A stretch of 64,000 bases of DNA from Micromonosporaceae bacterium KJ-029 (GCA_005402585.1 BIFP01000068.1:496001-560000), one strand, 5' to 3'. Shown: positions 7,156 through 16,493, counted from the stretch's first letter. Translations and numbers: made by a program. The notes: a model not told the origin generated them from the letters alone.

Positions 7156-8568
7156 TCAGGCAGGCACCGGGCGCGGGCCTGGCACCACCCGGCCCGCGAG
7201 GAGCATCCCGAGCAGCGCCAGTCCGGCGGCCAACCCGAGCGTCCCCGCGTAGCTGGCCGGGCCCGGCGCCGCCCCGGCGGCGAGCACCGCACCGGTCAAC
7301 GCCAGCACGGCCGCCGCCGCGAGCGAGTCGCACAGCTGCAACGACGAGCTGTTGCGTCCCTGCTCGCCCGGAGCCGACAACTCCAGGGTGAGTACCGACA
7401 GCGACGGGTAGAGCAGCCCCATGCCGAGCCCGGCCGCCGCCCAACCGAGCACGCCCACCCAGACCGGCACCGCCGGTACGACGGAGACCCCCACCACCGC
7501 GGTGCCGGCCGTGATGCAGGTGAGCCCGGCCCTCGGCAGGGTGGCCCGGGACCGGGGTGCGTGGATCCGCCCCTGCAGCCAGGAACCGAGCGACCAGGCG
7601 ACCGCGCCGGTGGTCAGGACCAGACCGGCCGCCGTGGGCGAGAATCCGCGTTCCCGGGACAGCATCAGCGGGATCACCACCTCGGCGCCGACGAAGGCGC
7701 CCGAGGCCAACCCGCGCAGCCCGACCACGGTGGGCAGACCCCGCCCGACGCGCAGGAACCCGCCGGGCAGCAGGCGCGGGGCGCAGAACAGGAGCCCGGT
7801 CAGGGCCAGTCCGACCAGCACCACAGCGGTGGCGCCACGCTGCTGTCCCCCGATGTGCAACAGTGCGGCGCTCACCCCCGCCCCGCAGGCCCAGCCGATC
7901 CGGGTCAGCGCGCCGACCGGCCGGCGTGTCGCCGGGTTGGCGGCGCGGCCCACCGGCCGGACCGGGCCGACCGACCGCAGGCCCGGATGGATCAGCAACA
8001 CCGCCGGCACCGCCACCGCCGGCACCGCCAGGAAGACCCACCGCCAGCCCAGGTGCTCCACGATCAGACCGGCCAGCACCGGCCCGACCAGGGACGGGAC
8101 GACCCATGCGGCGGCGAACGCGGCGAAGATACGGCGATGCAACTGCTCCGGGTACGCCTGCGCGACGATGACGTACAGCGCGACCGACAGCAGGCCGGAG
8201 CCGAAGCCCTGCACGATCCGGCCGACGACGAGCGTGCCCATCGCGTTCGCACCGCCGGCGAGCAGCAACCCGGCGACGAACCCGGCGAGGCCGAACCACA
8301 TGGGTGTGCGAGGACCCCGAGCGTCACACCAGATGCCGGACAGCACCATCGCCACCACGCCGGCGGCGAACGGGCCGCCGAAGGCGATCCCGTACAGGGC
8401 CAGCCCGTCCAGGCTGCGGGCGACGGTCGGCATGGCGGTGCCCACCGCGAGTGCCTCGAACGCCAGCAACGAGACGAGCGCGACGCTGCCCACCGTCATC
8501 GCCCGCAACCTGGGCGCGAAGAGAGCGTCCGCCTGGGGCGAACCCGCCACCGGGACGGTGGCCGTCAC
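7156..8568 (-). CDS. MFS transporter, probable drug/metabolite efflux pump
   Basis: 470 residues with at least twelve membrane helices and the MFS loop 2-3 signature region (SGIWCDARGPRTPMWFG). Residues 1-20 form a short cytoplasmic start. The GTG at 8568 is the first possible start, as an in-frame stop lies four codons upstream. About 80 bases of leader connect it to a SoxR-like promoter box at 8656-8686, which suggests induction by redox-active compounds. Substrate unknown. Confidence 0.9.
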   Translation of the reverse strand: MTATVPVAGSPQADALFAPRLRAMTVGSVALVSLLAFEALAVGTAMPTVARSLDGLALYGIAFGGPFAAGVVAMVLSGIWCDARGPRTPMWFGLAGFVAGLLLAGGANAMGTLVVGRIVQGFGSGLLSVALYVIVAQAYPEQLHRRIFAAFAAAWVVPSLVGPVLAGLIVEHLGWRWVFLAVPAVAVPAVLLIHPGLRSVGPVRPVGRAANPATRRPVGALTRIGWACGAGVSAALLHIGGQQRGATAVVLVGLALTGLLFCAPRLLPGGFLRVGRGLPTVVGLRGLASGAFVGAEVVIPLMLSRERGFSPTAAGLVLTTGAVAWSLGSWLQGRIHAPRSRATLPRAGLTCITAGTAVVGVSVVPAVPVWVGVLGWAAAGLGMGLLYPSLSVLTLELSAPGEQGRNSSSLQLCDSLAAAAVLALTGAVLAAGAAPGPASYAGTLGLAAGLALLGMLLAGRVVPGPRPVPA

Positions 8569-8655
8569 CGGGTGCCCGCGCTACACGTCGTACGTCGCGT
8601 GTCGTTCCCAGGTTCGGTGTACCCGGACCGGAGCGGGTCGATCAGCATGGCGCCA

Positions 8656-8686
8656 AGCCTCTGACCTCAACCCGCCTTGAGGTCAA
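8656..8686 (-). promoter_or_regulatory. SoxR/MerR-type promoter with CCTCAA-N6-TTGAGG operator
   Basis: Perfect inverted repeat TGACCTCAA / TTGAGGTCA (8662-8670 and 8677-8685) with a 6-base centre. Its inner 18 bases match the form of the SoxR box. On the reverse strand it sits between TTGACC (8686-8681) and GAGGCT (8661-8656), separated by exactly 19 bases, the stretched spacing typical of MerR-family promoters. It drives toward the MFS gene. Confidence 0.7.
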
Positions 8687-8703
8687 GGGTGACGTGCCTT
8701 ACC

Positions 8704-8964
8704 TCAGGCCGACTCCAGTGCCTCGCCGACCCCCTTCGCCAGGCCGGACAGGTGCTGGTCGGCCAGCAGATGCCCGGCGGTGATCACCAGCGCCAGCGGC
8801 CACTCGATCACCTGGAACACGGCCAGCACCCCGATCCCCGCGTAGTAGGCGAGCTTGTCCGGCGGTGGCACGGCCACCTCGCCGATCCCGGGAATCTCCA
8901 TCCGGCGGGTGAACACCCGCAGCGTCTCGCGCGTCCCGCTGAGCTGTCGTGTCAGTGCGCTCAT
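8704..8964 (-). CDS. small membrane-associated hypothetical protein
   Basis: 86 residues. A hydrophobic segment at about 40-66 (YYAGIGVLAVFQVIEWPLAL) suggests one or two membrane passes, ending in a short helix. The ATG at 8964 is preceded by a strong GGGGGAGG ribosome-binding site 5 bases away. It is divergent from the P-type ATPase gene across 151 bases and may be functionally tied to it, but that is only an inference from position. Family not recognised. Confidence 0.75.
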   Translation of the reverse strand: MSALTRQLSGTRETLRVFTRRMEIPGIGEVAVPPPDKLAYYAGIGVLAVFQVIEWPLALVITAGHLLADQHLSGLAKGVGEALESA

Positions 8965-9115
8965 GTCGGCCTCCCCCTGACGATGCCGTACACCCCGGAT
9001 TCCACCGCTGGGGCCGTCCATGCCCGCCACAGCAGGAAACTTCCCTCGTCCGGACGGGCATAAGGGACGCCCCGCCGGGAAGCCAGACCGCCGGGTACGA
9101 ACCGTAGGAGGCGAG

Positions 9116-9175
9116 ATGCGGTACGGCAGGGGCAGCGGGAAGCCGGTCGACCACCTGACCCGTCGTACCCGTTGA
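9116..9175 (+). CDS. 19-residue leader ORF coupled to the P-type ATPase
   Basis: MRYGRGSGKPVDHLTRRTR, a very basic short peptide. Its ATG follows TAGGAGG at 5 bases, the best ribosome-binding site in the surrounding region. Its TGA shares its last base with the ATG of the ATPase (TGATG), so ribosomes finishing the leader can restart on the large gene, which has no Shine-Dalgarno sequence of its own outside the leader codons. Role may be coupling, attenuation or metal sensing; whether the peptide is made is unknown. Confidence 0.55.
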   Translation: MRYGRGSGKPVDHLTRRTR

Positions 9176-12100
9176 TGACGTCCCTTGGCGGCCTCGCCCG
9201 ACGCCTCCGGCCACCGGTCGCCGTACCGCCGCTGGTCGGCGACGCCTCCCGGACCGTCGGCGCCGCCGCTGGTCGGCTGGCCCGCGCGGTCGGGCTGACC
9301 AGCCGGCGGGTGTGGTCCCGCCCGGGGCGGCACCACATCGAGGTGCACGGCGTCTGCCAGAACGGCGGCGACACGCTGGCCCGTCAGGTCGAAAGGGCGC
9401 TGGAACAGATGCCGGGGGTCCTATGGGCCCGGGTCAACGCCCCGTCCGGGCGGGTGGTCGTGGCGGTCGGCACGCCGGAACCGAAGCTGCGCGACCTCGT
9501 AGCGACCGTCGCCCGCGTCGAACGCAGCTGCCCGCACGAGCCGAACCCGGAGATCCCGCCTCCGCACCCACCCGAGGAGGGCCCGCGTACCCCGCGTACC
9601 CTCGGCGCCCTTGCCTCGGATGCGCTCGGCCTGACCATCTCCGCGGCCACCCGGATCCTGCCCATCACCCCAGTCCCGGGCGAGGTGTCCGGTCTGCTCA
9701 GCGCCATCGACCTGCACCCGAAGCTGCACGCCCTCGCCGGCCGGGGGCTGCGCGCCGACCCGCGCGCCGACGTCCTCTTCCCGCTCGCCGAGGCGGTCGT
9801 GCAGGGCCTGACCGGCGGCTGGACGGGCATCGTGCTCGACGGGGCGCAACGGATCGTGCAGTGGGGCGAGGCCCGGGCCCAACAGCACGCCTGGGCGAAG
9901 GCCGAACCCCGGCTCACCGGAGATCCGGAACGCGCCGTCGCCCGCACGCCGGCCGACGAACGCCCCTGCCCGAAGCCGAACGGTCCCGCCGAGCGGTACA
10001 TCAAAAGGATGCTCGCCAGCGGAGCGGCGGCCGCCGCCGCGGCGACGCCGGTGGTCGGCCCGAAACGGGCCGCCGCGCTGGGCCTGTCCGCACTGCCCAA
10101 GGCGCCGGGCAGCGGACGCGAAGGCTACGCCGCCCACCTCGGGCGGATCCTCGCCCGACGCGGCGTCATCGCGATGGACCGCAGCGTGCTACGGGAACTC
10201 GACCGGATCGACACACTGGTCCTGGACAACCGGGTGCTCGGCTCCGACCGGGGCGTACTCGCCGACCTGGCGCCGCTGCCCGGCGCCGACGCGTCCCAGG
10301 TGGCGGCGCGGGCGTTCGCGCTCTTCGAGCCCACGGCCCCGGCCGACCTACGCCAGCTGGACGGCTGGCGGCTCGGCCCGTTGGACCAGCTCGACGCGCG
10401 CGACCCGGGCGACACCGAGGACAGCCGGCGGCTGTGCGAACGTGGCGGCAACCTGCTCGGCCTCGCCCAGGGCGACACCCTGGTGGCCGTGCTGCGGGTC
10501 GAGCCGGAGCCGGCACCGGGCGTCGACACCCTGCCGACCGTCGCCCGGAAGGCCGGGCTGCGGCTCGTCATCGCCGGCGGCGACGCCCAGCGGTACGGCT
10601 CCGCCGACGCACTGCTGCCCGGCGGCGACCAGCTGGCCGATTCGATACGCGGGTTGCAACGCGAGGGTGCGGTGGTGATGCTGGTCTCCGCCGACCGGGC
10701 GGCACTGGCCGCGGCGGACTGCGGGCTGGGCCTCGCCGACCCGGAGGAACTGCCACCCTGGGGGGCGCACCTGCTGGTGGGCAGGGACCTGCGGGTCGTT
10801 GCGCTGATCATCGAAGCGGCCGGGGTGGCCCGCCGGATGACCTCGCAGAACCTGCGGATCGGTCTGGCCGGCACGGGCCTGGGTGCGCTCAGTGCCTTCA
10901 CCGCAGCCCCCGCCCAGTTGCCCGGCCGCACGCTCTCCTCGGTCAACGGCGCGGCGGCGTTGGCCTTCGCGCACGGCGTGTGGCGGGCCGGCCGGCTCTC
11001 CGAGGACACCGAGTCACCCGCCCCCGCGATCACCGCCTGGCACCTGATGCCGGTGCCGACGGTCCTCGACCAGCTCGACACCGGACCCGACGGGCTGACC
11101 GAGTCCGAGGCCGAGCGCCGGCAGACCGCCGGCCCGGGCGAGACGTCCGGCCCGGGCGGGCTGCTGCGGGCCTTCGTCGACGAACTGGCCAACCCGCTCA
11201 CCCCGGTGCTCGTCGCCGGGGCGGCGCTCTCCGCCAGCTTCGGCTCGTTGGTCGACGCGGCCCTGGTGGGTGGGGTGGTCGGTGGATCCGCGCTGGTCGG
11301 CGCAGTACACCAGCGCAACACCGAGAGGTCGCTGGCCGCGCTGCTGTCCCGCTCGGCGGTCACCGCCCGGGTCCGCCGGGCCGGCGCCGACCGGGTGGTA
11401 CCCGCCGACGAACTGGTGCCCGGCGACGTGATCGTGCTCGAATCCGGCGATGCCGTACCCGCCGACTGCCGGGTGCTGGAATCGGTCGGGCTGGAGGCCG
11501 ACGAATCCTCCCTGACCGGCGAGTCGCTCCCGGTCACCAAAACCGACCAACCGGTGGTGGCCGCAGCCGTGGCCGACCGCCGTTCGATGCTCTACGAGGG
11601 GACCACGATCGCCGCTGGACGCGGTGTCGGCGTCGTCGTGGCCACCGGTGTCGACACCGAGGCCGGTCGCAGCCTCGCCCTGGCCCGGCAGGCGCCACCC
11701 GCCAGTGGGGTCGAGGCGCGGCTGGGTCGGCTGACCCAGGCCGCGGTCCCGCTGGCCGCCGGGTCGGCCGTGGCGGTGGTCGGCGCCGGGCTGTTGCGCG
11801 GCGTACCCCTGGCCCAGACGGCCGCGACCGCGGCGAACCTGGCCGTCGCCTCGGTGCCCGAGGGGCTGCCGTTCCTGGTCAGCGCCGCCCAGTTGGCCGC
11901 CGCCCGGCGGCTGGCCGAGCACGGCGCGCTGGTCCGCAACCCGCGCACCATCGAGGCGCTCGGCCGGGTCGACGTCCTCTGCTTCGACAAGACGGGCACC
12001 CTCACCGAGGGGCACCTGCTGCTGGCCGGGGTGGGCGACGCCGACGACTACGCCTCGGTCGAGGAGCTCGACGACCCGCTGCGGCGGACCCTCGCGGCGG

Positions 12101-13638
12101 CGCTACGCGCCACCCCGGCGGCGGAGCACCCGGAGGAGTTGTCCATGCAGACCGACCGGGCGGTGCTGCGGGGGTCCGGCACCGCCGGGGTTACCGAGCA
12201 GGACGGAGCGCCCGGGTGGCGGGCACTCGGCGGCCTGCCGTTCGAACCGTCCCGGGGCTACCACGCCACCGCCGGGGAAACCCAGGGACGGATCCTGCTC
12301 AGCGTGAAGGGCGCGCCCGAGAGCGTGCTGCCCCGCTGCACCGCCCGCCGCACCGCCGGCCGGGACGAGCCGCTGGACGACGCGGGCCGCAGCGAGCTGC
12401 AACGGCTGCTCGGTGAACGCGCCGGGGCGGGACACCGCATCCTCGCCGTCGCCGAATGCACGGTCGGTAACCCGGACATCGCCGACGAGGACGTTCGCGG
12501 CCTCGTCTTCACCGGATTCCTGGCGATCGCCGACGGGGTACGCGCCAGCGCCGCGCCGGCCGTGCGCCGGATCCGCCAGGCTGGCGTACACACCATCATG
12601 ATCACTGGCGACCATCCGGCGACAGCCGAGGCGATCGCCGCCACCATCAGCGACCACGAGGCGCAGCGGGTGGTCACCGCGACCGAACTCGACCAGCTCG
12701 ACGACGACGCCCTCGCCGCCCGGCTGGCCGCCACCGACGTGGTGGCCCGATGCACCCCGACGCACAAGGTCCGCATCATCCAGGCGCTGCAGAAGTGCGG
12801 GCGTACCGTCGCGATGACCGGCGACGGCGCCAACGACGCTCCCGCCATCCGGCTGGCCGACGTGGGCATCGCCCTCGGTCAACGGGGCACCCCAGCAGCC
12901 CGGGCCGCAGCCGACCTGGTGGTCACCGACGACCGGCTGGAAACCATCATCGCCACCCTGGTCGAGGGCCGGGCGATGTGGTCCTCGGTACGCCACGCGC
13001 TGAGCATCCTGGTCGGCGGCAACCTCGGTGAGATCGCGTTCAGCGTGCTGACCGCCGCCGCCACCGGCCAGGCGGCGCTCAACGGGCGTCAACTGCTGCT
13101 GGTGAACCTGCTCACCGACATGGCGCCCGCGCTGGCCATCGCCGTCCGGCCTCCCGGTGGCGACCACGTCGACGGTCTGCTCCGCGAGGGACCGGACAGC
13201 TCGCTCGGCGCGACCATGACCAAGGAGATCGGGCTACGCGCCGCCGCCACCACGCTCGGCGCGACCGCCGGCTGGACAATCGCCCGCTACACCGGCAGCC
13301 GCCAACGCGCCGGCACCGTCGCCCTGGTCTCCCTGGTCGGTACGCAGCTCGGGCAGACCGTGCTGGCCGGCGGCACCAGCCCCTCAGTGCTCGCCGCCAC
13401 CGCCGGGTCGATCGGCGTCCTGGCGGCGGTGGTGCAGACCCCTGGGTTGAGCCAGTTCTTCGGCTGCACCCCCCTCGGGCCGGTGGGCTGGACCATCGCC
13501 ACCGGTTCGGCGCTCGGCGCCACCCTCGCAAACGGCGCCCTCACCAGGCTGGTCGCCCAGCTACCGCAGGTCGACGGGGCGGGGCGGGTCGACGGCGGGG
13601 AGCGGGAAGGCGGGGCGCAGGAGAAGGCGGAGCCCTGA
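9175..13638 (+). CDS. ctpI: very large P-type cation ATPase, CtpI-like
   Basis: 1487 residues, about twice a normal P-type ATPase and similar in plan to the mycobacterial CtpI. Residues 50-110 resemble a heavy-metal-associated fold but lack a CxxC. A long region up to about 640 holds a degenerate half with weak membrane character. The catalytic core follows: TGES near residue 780, PEGLP in the membrane ion path, phosphorylated Asp in DKTGTLTEG near 938, and the hinge GDGANDAPAIRLADVGIA near 1216, then C-terminal membrane helices. The PEGL motif is like that of Ca/Mg pumps rather than the CPC of copper pumps. The ion is unknown. Translation appears coupled to the 19-codon ORF just upstream. 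Confidence 0.88.
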   Translation: MTSLGGLARRLRPPVAVPPLVGDASRTVGAAAGRLARAVGLTSRRVWSRPGRHHIEVHGVCQNGGDTLARQVERALEQMPGVLWARVNAPSGRVVVAVGTPEPKLRDLVATVARVERSCPHEPNPEIPPPHPPEEGPRTPRTLGALASDALGLTISAATRILPITPVPGEVSGLLSAIDLHPKLHALAGRGLRADPRADVLFPLAEAVVQGLTGGWTGIVLDGAQRIVQWGEARAQQHAWAKAEPRLTGDPERAVARTPADERPCPKPNGPAERYIKRMLASGAAAAAAATPVVGPKRAAALGLSALPKAPGSGREGYAAHLGRILARRGVIAMDRSVLRELDRIDTLVLDNRVLGSDRGVLADLAPLPGADASQVAARAFALFEPTAPADLRQLDGWRLGPLDQLDARDPGDTEDSRRLCERGGNLLGLAQGDTLVAVLRVEPEPAPGVDTLPTVARKAGLRLVIAGGDAQRYGSADALLPGGDQLADSIRGLQREGAVVMLVSADRAALAAADCGLGLADPEELPPWGAHLLVGRDLRVVALIIEAAGVARRMTSQNLRIGLAGTGLGALSAFTAAPAQLPGRTLSSVNGAAALAFAHGVWRAGRLSEDTESPAPAITAWHLMPVPTVLDQLDTGPDGLTESEAERRQTAGPGETSGPGGLLRAFVDELANPLTPVLVAGAALSASFGSLVDAALVGGVVGGSALVGAVHQRNTERSLAALLSRSAVTARVRRAGADRVVPADELVPGDVIVLESGDAVPADCRVLESVGLEADESSLTGESLPVTKTDQPVVAAAVADRRSMLYEGTTIAAGRGVGVVVATGVDTEAGRSLALARQAPPASGVEARLGRLTQAAVPLAAGSAVAVVGAGLLRGVPLAQTAATAANLAVASVPEGLPFLVSAAQLAAARRLAEHGALVRNPRTIEALGRVDVLCFDKTGTLTEGHLLLAGVGDADDYASVEELDDPLRRTLAAALRATPAAEHPEELSMQTDRAVLRGSGTAGVTEQDGAPGWRALGGLPFEPSRGYHATAGETQGRILLSVKGAPESVLPRCTARRTAGRDEPLDDAGRSELQRLLGERAGAGHRILAVAECTVGNPDIADEDVRGLVFTGFLAIADGVRASAAPAVRRIRQAGVHTIMITGDHPATAEAIAATISDHEAQRVVTATELDQLDDDALAARLAATDVVARCTPTHKVRIIQALQKCGRTVAMTGDGANDAPAIRLADVGIALGQRGTPAARAAADLVVTDDRLETIIATLVEGRAMWSSVRHALSILVGGNLGEIAFSVLTAAATGQAALNGRQLLLVNLLTDMAPALAIAVRPPGGDHVDGLLREGPDSSLGATMTKEIGLRAAATTLGATAGWTIARYTGSRQRAGTVALVSLVGTQLGQTVLAGGTSPSVLAATAGSIGVLAAVVQTPGLSQFFGCTPLGPVGWTIATGSALGATLANGALTRLVAQLPQVDGAGRVDGGEREGGAQEKAEP

Positions 13639-13646
13639 CCCGGCTG

Positions 13647-13695
13647 TGTCAGCCGGCGGGCTGCCGGACGTGCTGGTGTCAGCCGGCTGGCTGCC
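13647..13695. repeat. 30-base-period partial duplication at the sua5 stop
   Basis: TGTCAGCCGGCGGGCTGCC at 13647-13665 recurs as TGTCAGCCGGCTGGCTGCC at 13677-13695 with one mismatch. The second copy contains the reverse-strand stop codon of sua5 and its last codons; the first copy lies just beyond it. Confidence 0.6.
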
Positions 13696-14680
13696 AGGTG
13701 GCGGCAGCCCGGCGAAGCCGGTCGTTGACGGCCCGGCCCACGCCGGTGTCCGGCACCGACTCCGCGACGATCTCGGCGACCCCGGCCGCGTCCAACTGGT
13801 GCAGCGCGTCGAACAGCCGCGCCGCCGCCTCGGTCAGGTCACCGGTCGCGGAGAGCACTTCCACCGCGGCCCAGCCGTCCGCCGGCCGGTCCCGGAACGA
13901 CAGGTAGCCGCGCCGGACCCCGTCGCCGGCCGCTGGTTCGGCGCCCACCGGCGAGCCGATGGGCAGCAACCGCAGCGGCGTACGCGGGGCGTAGTGCGCG
14001 GCGAGGGTGCCCGGCGCCACCGGCTGCCCCGAGCTGCCCGGACGAATGGTCACCGGGCCGGTGACCTTCTCCAACTCCTCGACCGGTAGCGCACCGAGTC
14101 GCAGCACCACCGGACGCTCCCCCCGAGCGTCCACGATCGTCGACTCGATCCCGCAGCGGGTCGGCCCGCCGTCGAGCACCACGTCCACGGCGGCACCCAG
14201 CCCGCGTACCACGTGCTCGGCCCGGGTCGGGCTGAGCTGGCCGAACCGGTTGGCGCTCGGCGCGGCCACCGGCACGCCGGCGGCGGCGATCAGTCCCCGG
14301 GCGTGATCGTTGTCCGGTACCCGGACCGCCATGGTGTCCAGCCCGGAGGTGACGATCGGCGGGATCGCCGCCGGCCGGTCCACGATGAGCGTCAGCGGCC
14401 CCGGCCAAAACCGGGCCGCCAGTGCCGCCACTGCCGGCGGCACCGGCCCGACCAGCGGTTCCAGGTCGGCCGCGTCGGCAAGATGGGTGATCAGCGGATC
14501 GAAGCTCGGCCGCGCCTTCGCCTCGAAGATCCGAGCCGCCGCCCGCGCGTCCAACGCGTTCGCGCCCAAGCCGTAGACGGTCTCGGTGGGAAAGGCCACC
14601 AACCCACCGGTACGCAGGACGGACGCGGCTTCGGCCAGGCCGCTGTCGGCGGGCAGGAGACGGGGAGATCCGGTGCTCAC
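13679..14680 (-). CDS. sua5: threonylcarbamoyl-AMP synthase, Sua5 type
   Basis: 333 residues: an N-terminal YrdC/TsaC domain (about 1-205) and a C-terminal Sua5 domain, so this is the long two-domain form. It makes threonylcarbamoyl-AMP from Thr, bicarbonate and ATP for the t6A37 modification of ANN-decoding tRNAs. Visible motifs are FPTETVYGLGANAL, KARPSFDPLI, PSANRFGQLSPT and GIESTIVD. The linker SGQPVAPGTLAAHYAPRTPL is typical. The GTG at 14680 has TAGCGT 7 bases upstream, fitting leaderless initiation. Confidence 0.95.
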   Translation of the reverse strand: MSTGSPRLLPADSGLAEAASVLRTGGLVAFPTETVYGLGANALDARAAARIFEAKARPSFDPLITHLADAADLEPLVGPVPPAVAALAARFWPGPLTLIVDRPAAIPPIVTSGLDTMAVRVPDNDHARGLIAAAGVPVAAPSANRFGQLSPTRAEHVVRGLGAAVDVVLDGGPTRCGIESTIVDARGERPVVLRLGALPVEELEKVTGPVTIRPGSSGQPVAPGTLAAHYAPRTPLRLLPIGSPVGAEPAAGDGVRRGYLSFRDRPADGWAAVEVLSATGDLTEAAARLFDALHQLDAAGVAEIVAESVPDTGVGRAVNDRLRRAAATWQPAG

Positions 14681-14687
14681 ACCCTCG

Positions 14688-14693
14688 ACGCTA
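14688..14693 (-). promoter_or_regulatory. -10 element, leaderless start of sua5
   Basis: TAGCGT on the reverse strand, 7 bases before the GTG at 14680. Confidence 0.45.
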
Positions 14694-14824
14694 GCCTGCG
14701 CCCCATCACCTGCCTGGCGGCGCCCCGGATCAGCCGGCGGAGTCCGCGACGCACACCGCGAGCGCAGCAATCCCGACGTCACCACCAGCCGAGGCGTGAC
14801 CTGCCGCAGCACGATGACGGCCAC

Positions 14825-14830
14825 TACCGT
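14825..14830 (+). promoter_or_regulatory. -10 element, leaderless start of hydrolase
   Basis: TACCGT lies 6 bases before the ATG at 14837. Confidence 0.5.
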
Positions 14831-14836
14831 TGTCGC

Positions 14837-15790
14837 ATGTTGTTCGAGCCGGTGTCCACGGAGTTGTCTTTCGAACACGACGGGAATGTGCTGGTCGGCG
14901 ACTTCGTCCGACCGCCTTGGCCGGGTCCGTACCCGGCAGTGGTCTTCGTGGAAGGGTCCGGGCCGGGTGGGCGTGACCTGGGCTTGTGGCCCACCCGACT
15001 CTCCGCCGCCGGCTTTGCCAGCCTCGCCTACGACAAGCCCGGTTCCGGTGCGTCAACCGGCGACTGGACCCGACAGACCCTCGCCCACCGTGCCGAGGAG
15101 ACGGTGGCCGCAGTGCAGGCGATGCGAAATCGTGCGGAGGTACGGCCCGACGCGATCGCGCTGGTCGGCGGCAGCCAGGGCGGCTGGGTCGCTACGCTGG
15201 CGACCTCGCTGGACGACGCGATCGCGGCGGTGGTGACCGTGTCAGGTCCGGGCGTGGGCGTGCTGGCCCAGGAGGAGTACCGACTCCGCCACCAACTTCC
15301 CGCGGAAGGCTTCACCGACACGGACGTCCAGCAGGCGTTGGCGCTGCTCCACGAGCAGATCGACCGGGTACGGTCCGGCGAAGATCCGGAACGCGTCCAT
15401 GCCGCGCAGGCGCAGTGGCACGGGGCTCCATGGTTTCACCTGCTCGCCGGAACGACGCCCCGGTCGCTCGCGTTCCAGGCCGGGATCGCGGGCCACGACC
15501 CGACCGACGCGCTCGCGGCGCTACGGTGCCCGCTGCTGGCCATCTTCGGCGCCCACGATGTGCTCGTGCCGGTGGAGGACAGCGTGCGGGCGATCGCCGA
15601 CATCCTGCGGAACGCCGGTCATGACGACCACGAGATCGTCGTCTTTCCCCGAGCCGACCACAACATCCGCGTCTACGCCGGCGAGGGGCCGGCGCGGGTG
15701 CGCAACGGTCACCACACGCCGGGTGTGCGGGCTCCGGGCTTCGACGAACTGCTCGTCACCTGGCTCCAGCGCCGTCTTCACCAGGGGTGA
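14837..15790 (+). CDS. alpha/beta hydrolase
   Basis: 317 residues with the alpha/beta hydrolase fold and no signal peptide. The nucleophile elbow is GGSQGG (Ser at about residue 116), the acid is probably in FGAHDVLVP near 240, and the catalytic His in RADHNIR near 277. The oxyanion region FVEGSGPGGRD and the cap between strands match dienelactone hydrolase or acyl-peptidase relatives. Substrate unknown. Leaderless start; divergent from sua5. Confidence 0.88.
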   Translation: MLFEPVSTELSFEHDGNVLVGDFVRPPWPGPYPAVVFVEGSGPGGRDLGLWPTRLSAAGFASLAYDKPGSGASTGDWTRQTLAHRAEETVAAVQAMRNRAEVRPDAIALVGGSQGGWVATLATSLDDAIAAVVTVSGPGVGVLAQEEYRLRHQLPAEGFTDTDVQQALALLHEQIDRVRSGEDPERVHAAQAQWHGAPWFHLLAGTTPRSLAFQAGIAGHDPTDALAALRCPLLAIFGAHDVLVPVEDSVRAIADILRNAGHDDHEIVVFPRADHNIRVYAGEGPARVRNGHHTPGVRAPGFDELLVTWLQRRLHQG

Positions 15791-15806
15791 CCGGGGATCC
15801 CGGCGG

Positions 15807-16322
15807 TCAGGCGAAATGGCGCCCGAATCGCCAGTCCTCGGCGTTCTCCCGCCACATCGACCAGGTCCGGGAGAGGAAAACACCGCCACCCGCGCCCATC
15901 GCCACACCAAGGCCGACGCCGACCCACGCCATCAGGTACCCGTTCCCGATCCGCACGTCGCGCACGATCTCGTCGGGTGCGGCGGGGTCGTAGAGAACCG
16001 TTGCCGCATCACCCACCTGCGGCGGCGGATTCCAGTAGTAGTCGTTGATCTCCGCGACGACACGCCGGCCGTCAGCGGTGGTGAACTCGGCCACCACGTA
16101 CGAGTTCCGCGAAAAGCTGTGCACGTCCAGCAACGTCGCCTCGGCCCGGACGCCGTACGTGTTCAGACGATGCGTGCGGTACGCCGAGCCGCCCCCGAGC
16201 AGCAAGAACACCGCCGTCCCGAGCACCAGGACCACCAGGCTGAGCAGTGGGTGGCGCAGCCAGTATCCGGGCAGCCATCGGCCGCGAGGCCGAATCGGCA
16301 CGTGCCTCCTCCGTGAACCCAT
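15807..16322 (-). CDS. DUF3592-like two-pass membrane protein
   Basis: 171 residues. Two membrane helices (about 27-50 and 125-148) flank a soluble domain with the pattern common in DUF3592 proteins (GVRAEATLLDV, YVVAEFTTADGRRVVAEI, VGDAATVLYDPAAPDE). Function unknown. The ATG at 16322 has an AGGA 7 bases upstream; a GTG at 16301 with GGAGG 6 bases upstream is an equally good start and would give 164 residues. Convergent with the hydrolase gene, 16 bases apart. Confidence 0.78.
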   Translation of the reverse strand: MGSRRRHVPIRPRGRWLPGYWLRHPLLSLVVLVLGTAVFLLLGGGSAYRTHRLNTYGVRAEATLLDVHSFSRNSYVVAEFTTADGRRVVAEINDYYWNPPPQVGDAATVLYDPAAPDEIVRDVRIGNGYLMAWVGVGLGVAMGAGGGVFLSRTWSMWRENAEDWRFGRHFA

Positions 16323-16493
16323 GTCGCCATCCTGCACACCATCAGCAATGAGATCGACGCCAGAAGAAGGGACGTCCATGGGACCTGAGCCCCGGACCCC
16401 TGCCTCACGAAGATCAAGACTTCGACCGAACGACGTTGGTCACTGCTTGTGAGCAGCGGCCCCGGCCACAACAATCGGGGGCGGAGGGTACCG

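Noticed and set aside
9312..12416. 1034-residue forward frame inside the P-type ATPase
   Set aside because: Shifted frame over a gene with full catalytic motifs; product is Arg/Pro/Gly-rich as expected for a GC-rich shadow.
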